The notes: generated from the sequence alone by a model not told the origin. Positions 45,962-57,669 are shown, counted from the stretch's first letter. The stretch: 64,000 bases of DNA from Escarpia spicata (GCA_963995525.1 OZ023213.1:37862571-37926570); one strand, 5' to 3'. Translations and numbers: made by a program.

Positions 45962-47990
45962 TATAACATATATACATAATGTATAATAGGCTAATTACCC
46001 CCACCAAGAAAGTTGTGCTTACCCCTGTCGCTTGTTTATGTGTTTGTGTCTTTCTTTGCCAACTATATATGTCAACAAAATAATATATATTTGCAAATTT
46101 GGGGGATGATTACTCACAGTAGAGCGACTAAACTTAGTCATAAGTGAATTATGCTATGACAAGCAACTTGTACCTCTATGCTCTTGTCATTTAATCATAA
46201 GAAATATTTTATTTTATTATCATGTTTTTTTAATTATCTAGCTCTTCTACCAAGTTTGTATTACTTTTATCTCACAACATGTACTTTGTGCTAATGATTA
46301 AGTGTATAAAAATAATAACATAAGGTGCAATAGGCAAGATAATGCATATCATCTAAGCAAGCCACCAGTTCTGAATGTCACAATATAATTATTATACATA
46401 TTTCTATTTCTAATTTGTCACTGTTGTAATGGGTTAAAAGTGTTGACAAACTTACCTTATACAGGTGTGGGAGCATCTCAAAAATAGCTTTTACGGTTGA
46501 AATAGATTAAACTCTGTCTGAATTTCTACAATAAATTATACAATTTGCAACGGACTGTAGTAGTGTGAAACAGGCACTGTTCAGCATGGCAGAAGTATGC
46601 ATTCTACCATGGCCCATTCAAATTAAATCAATATTTTTTATTCCAGTAACTTACAGAGATGACAGTTTTAGAATATTATCTGGCAAACAGTATTGTGTCT
46701 CTGTTGTGTATATACCAGTTTTCACTGTGACCTCACATGTCAGCTTTGCTTGCAATACCAGTGTTGCCATAACCTGAAAAAATATGAGAACCAGAAGGAG
46801 AGATAAACGAATGAGATGGGAAGACTGATGGATAGAGGAGGGTCGGTCATCATCTGTAAGCAAAGCACACCCTATGAAAGTAAAAAAGTCATCTCCTATG
46901 CATTATGTCTTAGGAAGCCATAAAGAATATGACCAGTGTCTAAACCTGGCTTCCTTAGTGCAAGTGACTTTATAGTGCAGTTATAGTGACTCTCCTGGAT
47001 GGCACACTAATTTATCACAGACAACAAAAGTTGGTACTCATTTGCAGCTGAACAGACTGGGGTAAATTGAGTCAAGTCTCTTGGCCAGCAGTATATATCC
47101 ACCATGTCCAAGTGTGGATACTGAACTCACGACTGGATCTACAGTCAGAACACACCCACCACTAAGCCATGGAGGCTCCCGTTTGAAATTGGGGTGTATT
47201 TATTGTTATGTAAGAAATCAGTGTGAACACCAAAATAGAATGTTTACTCTGTGCAAGTGCAATAAGTGGTTCAATATTTCCACTGATGTGCATCCATTAT
47301 TTTTTTCATTGTGTTAACATTAATAAAAAACTTAATATTAAATATAGTGCCACTGGTGCCATTTTGAAAGAAAAAATAACCTAACAATAGCACATACCCA
47401 GGACATGCAGATGTTAGAAATGCATAATCGTGTGTCTAGCTGAGCAGTCTTCTCTGTCCTTTCATTGCTAGACAATGTCTGGTATGTTGCACTGGAATGC
47501 AGCATGACCTACAATAAATTACATTACGTTTATTTATTTATTTATTTGTGGTATCTAGACAGTGTATGACAGACATGTATTATTTTGTTGTTAGCCATCA
47601 ATCAGAGGCCCAAGAAAAATAATGTATCAAAGGTCGTGAACCTAAATTGGCGATCCTAGAGGATATCATTTCTCTATCTTCTTGTACTATAAATAGTACC
47701 TTGTTTAATTCGTGTTGTAAGTTGAAGTATCAGTTAAAGAGATTTGGATTATTTGTACACGATAATTATTTAGTCTTAATCTAAGTTGGAGCAGCTGCTG
47801 TGCAACGTACGCTTGTCACATGAATATGAACCGATTAACATACACACCTTCTAGGCGAAACTTCTTGGCAGCTCGTTGAACGCCATTGATGTTATGTTTT
47901 CGTTGGACAGATGTGTGGCAACATCCTTTCCGCAAATAAAAATTTATTTGATCCAACCTAGGTGAATCACCGGTTAGATTCATTTCTGTC
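45962..47990. other. Gene-free AT-rich stretch
   Basis: No gene or element recognised on either strand. Confidence 0.5.
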
Positions 47991-47996
47991 AATTCC

Positions 47997-48098
47997 AAGC
48001 CTTGATGTCTCCCCGCGAAAAACTGTACTTCCGGACATGCGCATTAAGGGTCGATTCTGCAGTATTTTTCAGCTGCAGGATTTTTCGCTACAACGCTA
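47997..48098 (+). repeat. Inverted repeat arm, right
   Basis: Partner of 38041-38142. The pair could be the ends of one large element that now holds the CR1 and gypsy insertions, or two independent copies of one short repeat; the sequence does not decide. Confidence 0.9.
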
Positions 48099-48168
48099 CC
48101 AGTTCAAATTCAAAATGGCGGATCGCTGAGTGACTCTGCTTGGTAATTTAAATGCTTTTGTTTATCTA

Positions 48169-48466
48169 GCAAAACCTCCGTCAAGCCATCAGAAAACACG
48201 TAGGCAAACCTACGTCACAATCGATTTTTTTGCGCGTGACTTCCGTCAAGCTGTGTCTTTGCCAACAATGTTGATAACTATTAATATACGTGAATACCTT
48301 TTGATGCATAATAAAATCAAACATCCCTGCATAAAATTGTTACTTTGAAACTTTGCCCTATGTTTTTTTCATAAGGAAACACTTTTGTGACCAGTATTTC
48401 AACAAAATATACGACGGAATGTCCGAACCCACCACGTGTTTTCTGATGGTTTGACGGAGGTTTTGC
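48169..48466. mobile_element. MITE with 32-bp inverted ends and TA flanks
   Basis: Left GCAAAACCTCCGTCAAGCCA and right (reverse complement) GCAAAACCTCCGTCAAACCA continue in agreement through ATCAGAAAACACGT. Both ends are flanked by TA, which fits Tc1/mariner-type insertion. The 298-base interior has no coding capacity. An internal segment (TTACGTCACAATCGATTTTT-like, with CCGTCAAGCT) recurs at the right edge of the window. Confidence 0.85.
48205..48255 (+). repeat. Repeat shared with window end
   Basis: TACGTCACAATCGATTTTTT, GCGCGTGACTTCCGTCAAGC matches 63953-63996 with few differences. Confidence 0.85.
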
Positions 48467-48698
48467 TAGGCAACAGATCACGTGATGGATAGGTTAATCA
48501 CGAACATCCTGTGTCGGTGGAATGACTGGAATTATATGTCATTGTAATCGCTAGACGGCGGCACCGGCGTTGACTGTACCTCGTTGACGTGGGGTCGACG
48601 GCGGGCTCACTAACAAAATTAGAAAACGTATGTAGAACAAGACCACCCAGCCCACAGGCTCGGGAACAAAATTAAAATTTTGAGGGCTGAGCCACCTT

Positions 48699-48971
48699 GT
48701 GGCTCTCCGAAAACCTCGATCTGCACATCCCCGAGACTCACCAAAAACCCACCTTCAGGCTAAGAATTACTGGGGAAACCATATGTCTGCCCCCAACGAA
48801 ATTCCTGGGGGCAGCTGCCCCCTTGCCCGTGTTCCCGGCGTTCCTGTTGCCTATGACCAAGCCCCTAATGGAAATGGTTATTGGTGTAACTCTATGGACG
48901 GACTACTTGTCTGGATATTAATATTTATTATTATTGTGTGCATTGTAACATTTATATTCCGGTGTGGCTGA
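48699..48971 (+). CDS. Unidentified small membrane-protein frame
   Basis: A 90-codon frame: a Pro/Gly-rich first half (ARVPGVPVAYDQAPNGNGYW) and a strong C-terminal hydrophobic helix (LLVWILIFIIIVCIVTFIF) ending in RCG. I do not recognise it. Overlapping frames in another phase (48697-48921) make reading uncertain. It could be a coding relic of a mobile element, an exon of an unseen gene, or chance. Confidence 0.25.
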   Translation: MALRKPRSAHPRDSPKTHLQAKNYWGNHMSAPNEIPGGSCPLARVPGVPVAYDQAPNGNGYWCNSMDGLLVWILIFIIIVCIVTFIFRCG

Positions 48972-49087
48972 GTTTCTGCAAAGCTATGATGTCGTAACAT
49001 TTCTTCTCTTAGAAAAAAACTCTCATTAAAGGAACAATCTCTTAATTACAATCAATGTAGGGTCTACCCCCGCCTATGTGCTATCGG

Positions 49088-49175
49088 GTTATAAAGGTAA
49101 GTTCTTATATAGCAGCTCAGGACTGCTCAAAGCGCTTTACGTTTTATTCTCTGGCAGACCTGTTCAAACGTACCC
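49088..49175 (-). mobile_element. SINE, copy 2, 5' truncated
   Basis: The minus strand reads GAACAGGTCTGCCAGAGAA, AAAGCGCTTTGAGCAGTCCT and TATATAAGAACTTACC, matching the 3' half of copies 1 and 3. Confidence 0.85.
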
Positions 49176-50184
49176 CATGTCTACTCCTCTCTCTCTTCTT
49201 CTACGTATGCGTTGATGTTTGATAAAATAGAATAAGATGACAATAAGATCTAATAATTACAGAACATCACAACGATGACAGCAGTACCTCAAATTATCGT
49301 AATGGATTGTAATATATTTTGTTTTACAACTGTGGTTTAATTCTACAACTGGCGTGCATGTGCATATATATACACCGCATCATAAGTATAAATGTATTTA
49401 CATATCATCGTTTGTTCCATTGTCGCCAAGAAAGGTCACTTTACACCCAATTGTTCAATGTCGACGTGAAAAACAGAGCACAACCGATTTTTCCATTGGT
49501 GGCCAAGGGTTCACGGCCAAAGTTGTTTGCCCGGATGTAGTCAATAAAAACCCTAACAAAAAAGTTCGTTCGCTGGCACGAAAAAGGGGCGAAAGTTCAA
49601 TTCATATTTCACTTGAGTAGATCTATCTGTCGGTTGTGTCTTCTCTTCTCGTCTAGGTCTCATGAAAGTCGTTCTCGTGCATACCATTAGTGTCTCTCCT
49701 GATTACTTTGCTCAAGTTCGGGAGCTGTTTTACCGAATTCGGACGCGAGTACGGTTTAGTGTGTTAAACATAGCTTCTCTTCTCAGTATATGCTTCGGTT
49801 GCCAAATAATCAGATCTCTTCCACCACACTTCGATCTTTACTTCGGGAACAATGCCCTGCAATCTGGTCTGGCATCCGGCGGTTTTCCGAAATATTTGGT
49901 GTTTCCATAATATACTCTTTTTGTCATGCGTTGTATTCATGCATGAGGTGTTCTGTACTTAAATTTACGCAGTTTTTGTGTAAGCCTCCAGGCTCCATCC
50001 AATAATTAGGTCAATTATTGGTCTGGCATACTTCTAGCGATGTCGTTCAATGTTACTGCCCCGTAAGTTAGGGCTGTTCAAATCACTGCTCTAAGATCTC
50101 CCACTAAGATGATCAGTTAGCTTTGACTTTCGATATAAACTTGATGGTTTTTCCCTACGCGTATTTTGAATCAGCATAGCACGC

Positions 50185-50945
50185 CAGCAACCTCGGTGCG
50201 GAATCTAGGAGCGGTCTTTGATAGCAACTTCAATTTCCGATAACAGCTATCTCAAACATGTCGCTGCTGTTTTTATCATATTCGTGATCTTCGCCGTATT
50301 CGCCGGTATATGTCATTTTCTGTTGCTAAAACTATTGCAACACCGCTTGTTAGCAGCAGTTTTAACTATTGCAATTCCCTCCTTTATAATATATTATATT
50401 ATAAAACGTCAACGTGTCCAAAATTGTCTGGCAATGGTAGTTACAAGATCTCGTTTTTCTCGCTCTGTACCACTTTTGAAATCTTTGCATTGGCTTCCTG
50501 TACGATATCGTATAATATTTAAGATCTGTACCATTACATATCAGGCACTGTCCAGCAAGCAACCATCTTATTTGCATTCACGGCTTACTCTTGTAAGAAA
50601 GCCTATCCAGCTTCGATCATCTAGTTCTAACGTACTTTTTGTTCCTAGATTAAACACAAACATTGGAACTAGGGCTTTTTCTGTTGCTGCACCAACTCTT
50701 TGGAATATGCTACCTCTTAGTGTTAGATCAGTTGAAAATATTACAAAATAATTCCTCGTCATTTACAATCTTGCTTATCTACCATAGCTCCCTAGCACCT
50801 TGACCCATCTGTTGACAACTGAAATACTGTTTATGGATGTTGAGATTGACCAATCCTTTTGTCTTGATGCGCTTCCGAGCTTGCTTTCCAAGGATTTAGG
50901 CGCAATAGAAGTTATCTTATTATTATTATTATGTTCCCTACGCTG
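50185..50945 (+). mobile_element. CR1/L2-type LINE 3' fragment
   Basis: The plus strand reads VRNLGAVFDSNFNF near 50200, YHIRDLRRIRRYMSFSVAKT (after a shift), CNSLLYNI, then QNCLAMVVTRSRFSRSVPLL, KSLHWLPVRYRIIFKICTIT, RSSSSNVLFVPRLNTNIGTR, AFSVAAPTLWNMLPLSVRSV and a stop near 50751. A 3' UTR follows, including GATTTAGGCGCAATAGAAG and an ATT tail, also seen at 54385-54545. A different subfamily from 39517-42508. Confidence 0.9.
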
Positions 50946-51119
50946 TTGCATGTTCCCCGTGCTCATTCCGGTTGTTGCCAGTTCATCGGTGATATAATAA
51001 AGCATCACCATTAGTTCACGACGGTAGCTGACAAATAAATGGGTCGAGAAGGCCGGTGGCATTTCAAGGAGGTTTAGTGCTGTTTTAACGCATAACCCCC
51101 ACATCCACGCAATCGTCAT

Positions 51120-51969
51120 CATCATCAAGCAGGCAGCAGCAGGAGCAGAGAGGCAGCTTCCGGTCGTAGCGAACTATTTGCAGCTCTTAAGTGAGCATCA
51201 GTCCGCTCAAGCCAGTGCGCTATCTCGTTAACTAATCCGTCAAATGGCGAACGATTTTCCACGCTACGGCGCGGCCAATAAACGCCCCGCCGTCTCTCCA
51301 CTCGCGCGACGTAAACCGTAGCACATGCACGCGTACGTAGTGTGCTCCGATGTGATCGCACGCGAGCGTCATTAGTTGCCGCTGATGCTCGGCGCTCGAC
51401 GTTCCTACACGCGTGGCCTCAGCGACAGTTACGGGGGTTTACCCAGCGCCGCCTCCCGCTGAGTCGGTGCCACACTTGAACGAGGCGTGCTCCTTTGAGA
51501 GCCGCGGCCCTCCCCACTGTGTCGCGCTGACGAGCGACAGGCGAGAGATTTCAATTTGCGAATGAATTGGCGAGCGACGCCGCCGGATTGAAGACGGTCA
51601 ATGGCGAGTTGTAAAAGACTGTTTCCATCTGTCAGCGAGCGAGTTTGAGCCGGTGACGAGGGCGCTTTAGTGTTAACGGGGACGGGCTCGTTGCCTCGGC
51701 AGTGTGTGTCGGGTTGTCAACCGATTGATTGCAACCGGACGGTTCCCGGAGATGTGACACCGGAACGGCAACCGACGGTATCAAGTTGACAACGAACAGG
51801 ATCGGCTTCAGGGTCTGGATCTAAACTGTTCCAGACTCAAAGACGGTCGCACCAGGTGTCGACACGGACCACTCGACCGAGAGACGCACGGAGTAACCCC
51901 GTCAACGCGTATACAAGACCAGGTAGTCGAATGCCTACGAGGGTGCCGTAGCCGGCCCACCGGGCCGTC
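51120..51969 (+). promoter_or_regulatory. CpG-rich promoter / 5' UTR region of LHFPL gene
   Basis: Base composition changes abruptly to GC- and CpG-rich sequence just before the first coding exon and falls again after it. No TATA box is evident. The transcription start cannot be placed from sequence. Confidence 0.55.
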
Positions 51970-52128
51970 ATGCCGACGCTTGTGTCGATTGTGTGGGCTC
52001 TGCTCTCCATCGTCGTCGCCGGCGTCTGCAGCTTCAGCTTCCTGCAACCGTTTTGGCTGGTGCGACAACGGCCCGCCGCCATCTCTCTCGGCATGTACGG
52101 CTACTGTCTTCGCGATACCCGCTTCCAG
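51970..52128 (+). CDS. LHFPL: LHFPL-family tetraspan protein, coding exon 1
   Basis: ATG at 51970 opens 53 codons: a first transmembrane helix at residues about 4-27 (VSIVWALLSIVVAGVCSFSF), then QPFWLVRQ and LGMYGYCLRDTRFQ in the first extracellular loop. The exon ends TTCCAG before a GTAGGC donor at 52129, phase 0. The layout (short N-terminus, WALLSIVVA-type helix, PxWL, then a Cys) is that of LHFPL proteins, four-helix relatives of claudins. Some members act at hair-cell transduction complexes or synapses (known for LHFPL5 and LHFPL4). By eye it is nearer LHFPL2 than LHFPL5. An in-frame stop upstream was not checked. Confidence 0.85.
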
Positions 52129-52164
52129 GTAGGCCGATGGTTTCTGCTTCTTCTAAGTGCCGTG

Positions 52165-52345
52165 TTTATCATACTCATAGGCGGGGCCGATCATGGCCCT
52201 CCATGCCGCACGGTCGTTTGTAGTTTGTTGCGTTCCTTCCACACCAGATTGATAGACTATCTATTATTTGTATTCTTTGACGTCCTCTGCACCCTTTCCA
52301 TCAATCTTTCCTGTTATTACTACGTGTTCTACCTTGCTCGTTCTC
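52165..52345 (-). pseudogene. LINE C-terminal scrap
   Basis: The minus strand reads KVEHVVITGKIDGKGAEDVK and NDRAAWRAMIGPAYEYD. G-K-I-x-G-K and D-R-x-x-W-R-x-M-I are typical ends of RTE-like LINE proteins. Confidence 0.65.
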
Positions 52346-53059
52346 ATTATAATTATACCCTATACGTCTGGCTTGTTGTGTTCACATTTTGTTAATGTCT
52401 TTCTTTTTTATTTAACTGTCCTATGTATGACTTCACTGCTTTTCTTTTCAAACCATGGCACTCTCAACACTGTTCTCAATAACCACATTTCAGTGGCTAC
52501 TTTGCTGGTTTGGGATCGTTTGTTTATTGCCTGGGATTCACACCCATTTAACAGTATGGGCCCTATGTAGCAGTGCAGTACATGTTTTCTTATTTCGAGT
52601 GATATATTTGTGTTTATTAAAATGTTTTTAATGTTGTGGAAAGCTGTTTAGCCTGAGCAATTCGTTTCTTGATCTCATCGTTGCATCGGCCTCTGGTTCA
52701 TTACACTATTATAGCGACACAGTCCCTTCCGTTATATCTTCTCAAGCCAGTGGCAATATAGTATTTGCACAAGTTCGCAGGATCAATTGTACTTCGGCCC
52801 ACTTGCTGACTTGAATGTGATAACCTAGGCCAATCACCGATGAGCAATTCCAAGAAATCGCGGTTAGTTCCGCATTCGCCATAGCTGGTGTTTAGTATTT
52901 GAATGTCTCGCAAACAATTTAAACGTTTCATGTGCGAAAAAAAACATTGAAACAATTCGGGCTAATTAAACACAATTTGGAGAGCAGTGTACCTTCGGCA
53001 CATTTCTTTATTTTAGTATTAAGAATATTATATTATTAATAAACTATCGATTGTTCATC

Positions 53060-53260
53060 CCTGCCCCTTCGGGGTCTGGCTTTACACATTGTCCCTTCAA
53101 TTCAGGCTCCTCTTGATATTTATGTCTCCTCTTTTCCTCTACCAGCGCTCTTTTGTTTACTTGCTGTCTTTGTTAATCTCTCCTCATCCATCTACTCTAC
53201 ATGTCCTGGCCATCTCAGTCTGCTTACAACAACTTTCATTTTCATGAGTTTCTTCATTCA
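53060..53260 (-). pseudogene. LINE C-terminal scrap, second family
   Basis: The minus strand reads VVVSRLRWPGHVE, a stop, MDEERLTKTASKQKSAGRG: the R-W-x-G-H-V-x-R-M motif found before the end of many LINE proteins. Confidence 0.6.
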
Positions 53261-53394
53261 GATGTTTTCTCTTATATTAATTACTTCTTCCACAGTCCTC
53301 CTACTTCCTCGTGTTATTTTACACATACGTCGAGCTTAGTAGTTCTCTGCTACCTGTAGCATATGTGGAGCGCAGTAAGAGCTCCAGACTCTCG

Positions 53395-53582
53395 GCCGAA
53401 TGAATATGAATGAAGTACCTTGCTATATTTGTGTACGAATAGTCTTTGCGCAGCAGCGTGGCTGAAATCTTCTCAGAGAAGTCGTTATGGTGTTCGATTG
53501 AACAGGTCTGCCAAGGAGTCAAGTGTAAAGCGCTTAGAGCAGTCCTGTGGACTGGATACTGCACTATATAAGAACTTACCTT
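53395..53582 (+). mobile_element. SINE, copy 3
   Basis: GTGTACGAATAGTCTTTGCG, TGTTCGATTGAACAGGTCTG, AAAGCGCTTAGAGCAGTCCT and TGCACTATATAAGAACTTAC. The 5' head is weak. Confidence 0.85.
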
Positions 53583-54384
53583 TACTTTAACATATCCTCC
53601 TGTCTTGCTGGCTGTCTGTGTCAGAGTCCCCAACACGTTCTTCCAACACCTTCCATTCAGCTGCTTCTTCAACATTCTCTGCCACAACATATGACGCTCC
53701 TGCTTGCACCCTACAAATATTATGGTGTCTTGCTACTGACTGTCATCACCACTGTTGACTCTTGTTCTCTGTGTGCGCCATTCTATCATTTGCCTCTCCA
53801 ATCTCCATTTGCTAATGATGTCGTTCTCAAAAGTATATTATATAAAAATAATAATTACAATAGCAAAAAAAACAATTAATTTTCAGATAAAAATTCGGAT
53901 CTCAACCCTAAAATGTGGCATATCTAATGCTATGGCGTACGGGTCCTCGCGGGGGGGTTCAGGTAGTTCGAACGAGCACTCTTTTTGAAAGAACGTTTGT
54001 TGAAAATTGCAATATTTGTCCAAAACGATCCGTTTTCTGTAGAATGCTTGTGTAAAATTATAAAACGAACTCCCCTTTTGAGACAATGGTCGAGTTCAAC
54101 GTTTAAGCTGTCCTAATATTTGTGTTCAGCTTCAGCGGGGGTGTAGTTTGAAGTCGGTGGTGCTGTCGGAAGTCTCAATCTAGGGGGTGCGGTTGGAGCT
54201 CTCCAGAGGGTTCAGTTGGATTATGTTTCTATCCAACTAATGGGACAATATGCATGTTTCCCTAAAACGCCTTTTCTCAACGCTCAGAGCGCCGGGGGCG
54301 GGGTATCTACACAATCCATCCCTCTTCAACAATAATATACAATTTCGCCATCGTAAAAAAACGTACGTTTATAACCTTGCGTAT

Positions 54385-54539
54385 CCTCCTTAGCTCCCTG
54401 GCGTATCGATCCATTTGTTGACGACTTTATTTTAATACGGTTTACCGATTCTGAGATTTATTATAACCATTTTGTATTGATGCGCCTCTGAGCACAGTCT
54501 CCGAGGATTTAGGCGCAAGAGAAGTTACATTATTATTAT

Positions 54540-54545
<6 letters not shown>
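54385..54545 (+). mobile_element. CR1/L2 3' tail seeding a microsatellite
   Basis: TTAGCTCCCTGGCGTATCGA, CCATTTGTTGACGAC, TTGATGCGCCTCTGAGC and GAGGATTTAGGCGCAAGAGA match the 3' UTR at 50785-50945. The (ATT)n tail merges into the long trinucleotide tract. Confidence 0.85.
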
Positions 54546-54613
<68 letters not shown>

Positions 54614-55348
54614 ATAGTGGTAGTAGTAGTATTGGTATCATTATTGTTATTATTATTATTATTAGTAGTAGTAGTAGTAGCAGTAGTAGTAGTAGTAGTA
54701 GCAGTAGTAGTAGTAGTAGTATATTATTATTATTATTAGTAGTAGTAGTAGTAGTAGCAGTAGTAGTAGTAGTAGTAGCAGTAATAGTAGTAGTAGTAGT
54801 AGTAGTAGCAGTAGTAGCAATAGTAGTAGTAGTAGTAGTATTGGTATTATTATTATTAGTAGTAGTAGTAGTATTAGTATTGGTATTATTATTATTATTA
54901 GTAGTAGTAGTAGTAGTAGTAGTAGCATTAGTAGCAGTAGTAGTAGTAGTATTGGTATTATTATTATTAGTAGTAGTAATAGTAGTTGTAGTAGTAGTAG
55001 TAGTAGTAGTATTGGTATTACTATTATTATTATTATTAGTAGTAGTAGTAGTAGTAGTAGTAGAATTTGTATTATTATTATTATTATTAGTAGTAGTAGT
55101 AGTAGTAGTACTAGAAGTAGTAGTAGTAGTAGTAATATTGGTATTATTATTATTATTAGTAGTAGTAGTAGTAGTAGTAGTAATATTGGTATTATTATTA
55201 TTAGTAGTAGTAGTAGTAGTAGTAGTAGCAGTATTGGTATTATTATTGGTAGTAGTAGTAGTAGTTGTAGTATTTGTATTATTATTAGTAGTAGTAGTAT
55301 TTATTTATTTATTATTATTATTGTTGTTGTTGTTGTTGTTGTTGTTGT
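54528..55348. repeat. (AGT)n/(ATT)n/(TTG)n trinucleotide tract
   Basis: About 820 bases of AGT, ATT, GGT-ATT and finally TTG repeats. The poly-Val/Leu frames it creates are artefacts. It ends only about 32 bases before the exon 2 acceptor. Confidence 0.97.
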
Positions 55349-55379
55349 CATTATTTAACGTAATTGTGTATGTTGACAG

Positions 55380-55587
55380 GTTTCGACGCAGGTGTGCGGT
55401 ATCTACGGCGGGTACTTCAGCGTGTCCCATCTGCCGTCCAACTCGTGGCAGGCGGCGTGCGTGCTGTATGGCGGCGGCTGCGCCTTCCTCTGTTTCGGGG
55501 CCCTCCTCGCGGTCCTCACGCTGTGCTTCCAGCGGCAGCTCGACAGCAAGATCGCCGTCTTCAACGGCTACATACAGACCATGGGAG
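55380..55587 (+). CDS. LHFPL: LHFPL-family tetraspan protein, coding exon 2
   Basis: With the first acceptor the exon reads VSTQVCGIYGGYFSVSHLPS, then NSWQAACVLYGGGCAFLC-FGALLAVLTLC, QRQLDSKIAVFNGYIQTMG. It ends GGGAG before donor GTGAGT at 55588, phase 1. The paired extracellular Cys (CGIYG) and the W-Q-A start of transmembrane helix 2 (about 22 hydrophobic residues) agree with LHFPL proteins. The next exon should begin helix 3. I find no fitting exon in the remaining 8.4 kb, so the gene continues beyond the window. Exon 1 plus exon 2 give about 122 of an expected 200-230 residues. Confidence 0.85.
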
Positions 55588-56261
55588 GTGAGTACGATGT
55601 GCACCTTCAAACTACTTTACACTAATATTGACAGAAGAACGACGTTTCGTTTCACGGCATGTGTAGTTCGGTGGGTATTGATTGTCAGGCGGATCCAGGG
55701 GCCTGGAGTCACGTACCCCCTAGACCTTTTAAATATGCCCCCATGTGTGCCCCCTAGACGTTCCGAAACTATGAACGCCACCGCGAAACATTTCCAAAAG
55801 CATCATCACTCCCTCAACAAACAACAGTTTGAGTTGCATAAAAGTCATCAATGAATTTAGTTAATTTAGTACGGTCATCTATGATTGGTCTCGACATTCC
55901 AGTAATAATGATTATGATATGTGAAAATTTGAAGAGGGTGTACAGATTTCTGAATTTGCATCGAATAATATGGTTTGTAATGTATGAACGTTGTACGTCT
56001 TTCTACATTACGGGCTTAGCTAAGCATGTTACAATTTACCAACTACACGCCCGCGCTAAACTATCCGGGTCATTTTCGTGTTACGTCTACGCAGAAGCAC
56101 GTAAACAACAACGCTCAACGGATTATCGCATGTCTTAATCGGCTTTAACCCGCAGCGTTATCGACGCAATTAAACACTACCTATAATACGCTGCACGTGC
56201 GAGACGATAAGCCGATCAGCGCAACCTGTTTGGACGGGATAATCGGTGGATTAGGCTTTGC

Positions 56262-56275
56262 TGATTAGCTAATCA
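56262..56275. repeat. 14-bp perfect palindrome, homeodomain-type
   Basis: TGATTAGCTAATCA, with a further TAATC nearby at 56240. Two inverted TAATC cores are typical of Bicoid/Otx-class binding sites; function is not shown. Confidence 0.5.
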
Positions 56276-56603
56276 CGGCCCCGTGAACGGTGGCCGTGGA
56301 TCATCGGGCTATAGTCCTCTCTTCCGATATACGACAAATATACTGCACCCGGTGCCAACATTGAGTAGTGCAGACTTGTGAGAAAGGTAGCATAAATCCA
56401 TATAAAACTACGCATAAATCCGTATGCTGATTCGTCCGCTGCAATACGATACAGCGACCTCTGGCGAGTCGTTTGATGCATCGTGGTTGTCTGATTTCAT
56501 ATAAATAATATTATTATGTTTTTCCTATTCCATGAAAATTTTAAATTTATTTTGTAGTATCAATTGTATTCCCTGCAAGATATTGCCTTCTCTTCCACGA
56601 TGC

Positions 56604-56697
56604 GTACGCACACATGCACGCAAACGCATACGCTCACGCACAAGCATTAACACAGACACACACGCACGCATGCACGCACGCACGCACGCACGTACGT
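56604..56697. repeat. (GCAC)n-type microsatellite
   Basis: Imperfect ACGC/GCAC repeats ending in GCACGTACG. Confidence 0.9.
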
Positions 56698-57648
56698 TGA
56701 CAGCTACATTTTCTGATAGACAAGACCTAAGATAACCATAATATTAAAGAGAAATATTACATGTCCACCCGCTTCGTTTGCAAGAATAATGTTAAAAGTA
56801 CAAATTGTATATGTATTAACATTAATACAAATTGATTATTTCACAATGATTTCACTAATATTTCACTATAACAACTGGGTCGTAATTTTATATGAAATGT
56901 TTTTTTGGAGTAGCAATTGCATGTGACACCGACGCTGGCCTAATAGTTCGGCGTTCCAGGCTACCGCCCACCATTCTAGTGTCCAAGTGACATGCAGTAT
57001 ACTCCCAGCAGTGGTCGTGGAAATAGCTAACCGAACAAAGCGGCACTTGAGAGATGATAAAGCGTTTAAAAACTCGCAGATATGCATCGCATTATGTGCA
57101 CAAGCATACTTAAGCGACAATACAAATGTCATTTTCTGTGGTGATCTTTTGTCCGGAAGACCAAAGCACGTCCGCTGCGTGAATCTATGAACTATTGTCC
57201 AAATGATCATTATTATTACTATTAACGTACCATTAATAATGCTCTGTAATGAACAACTGAATCAGACTGAATTCATATCAGAACGCACGAGACGTGATCT
57301 ATTACCGGCAACGGGCACGCGACGGATGTTGATTTTGACCGATGTGGGTTGTTTTAAATCGGCTACGCCTGGGTGATGTGCAGGTGATTGTATGTGCAGT
57401 TGTATAGCGTGTGAAACGGACACAAGTGCGCGTAGTCTGCTTGCTTACGTAGCTTGCGAAAGCCAATTGCCCGGCAGACATTTCATCTGATTATATCGCT
57501 ATTTGTTATTAAACATTATGGTACACTGCGTTTACCAAATCAGCAGATGCAAATGTATATTAATATATTTCGTTAGTTGACAATCAGTATATAGGCCAGG
57601 GTAATTTTGGCGCAGCAGCGATGACATTTCCAACAACTCGTCCAGTTG

Positions 57649-57669
57649 CCCCCCCCCCCCCCCCCCCCC
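57649..57669. repeat. 21-base poly-C run
   Basis: Uninterrupted C on the plus strand, a G-quadruplex-capable G run on the minus strand. Confidence 0.95.

Larger units (their letters stand above)
52129..55379 (+). other. LHFPL intron 1
   Basis: About 3.25 kb between the donor GTAGGC and the acceptor TTGACAG (55378-55379). A second AG 12 bases on (55390-55391) is an alternative acceptor that keeps the frame. The intron contains LINE scraps, a SINE and a long trinucleotide tract. Confidence 0.8.

Noticed and set aside
51808..52094. Minus-strand frames opposite LHFPL exon 1
   Set aside because: Shadows of GC-rich sequence with few stops. The plus-strand exon has the family match and a splice donor.
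54662..55854. Long frames rich in Leu/Val/Tyr (up to 337 codons)
   Set aside because: They are produced by the (AGT)n/(ATT)n tract. Only the part overlapping 55380-55587 is coding, and in a different frame (LHFPL exon 2).
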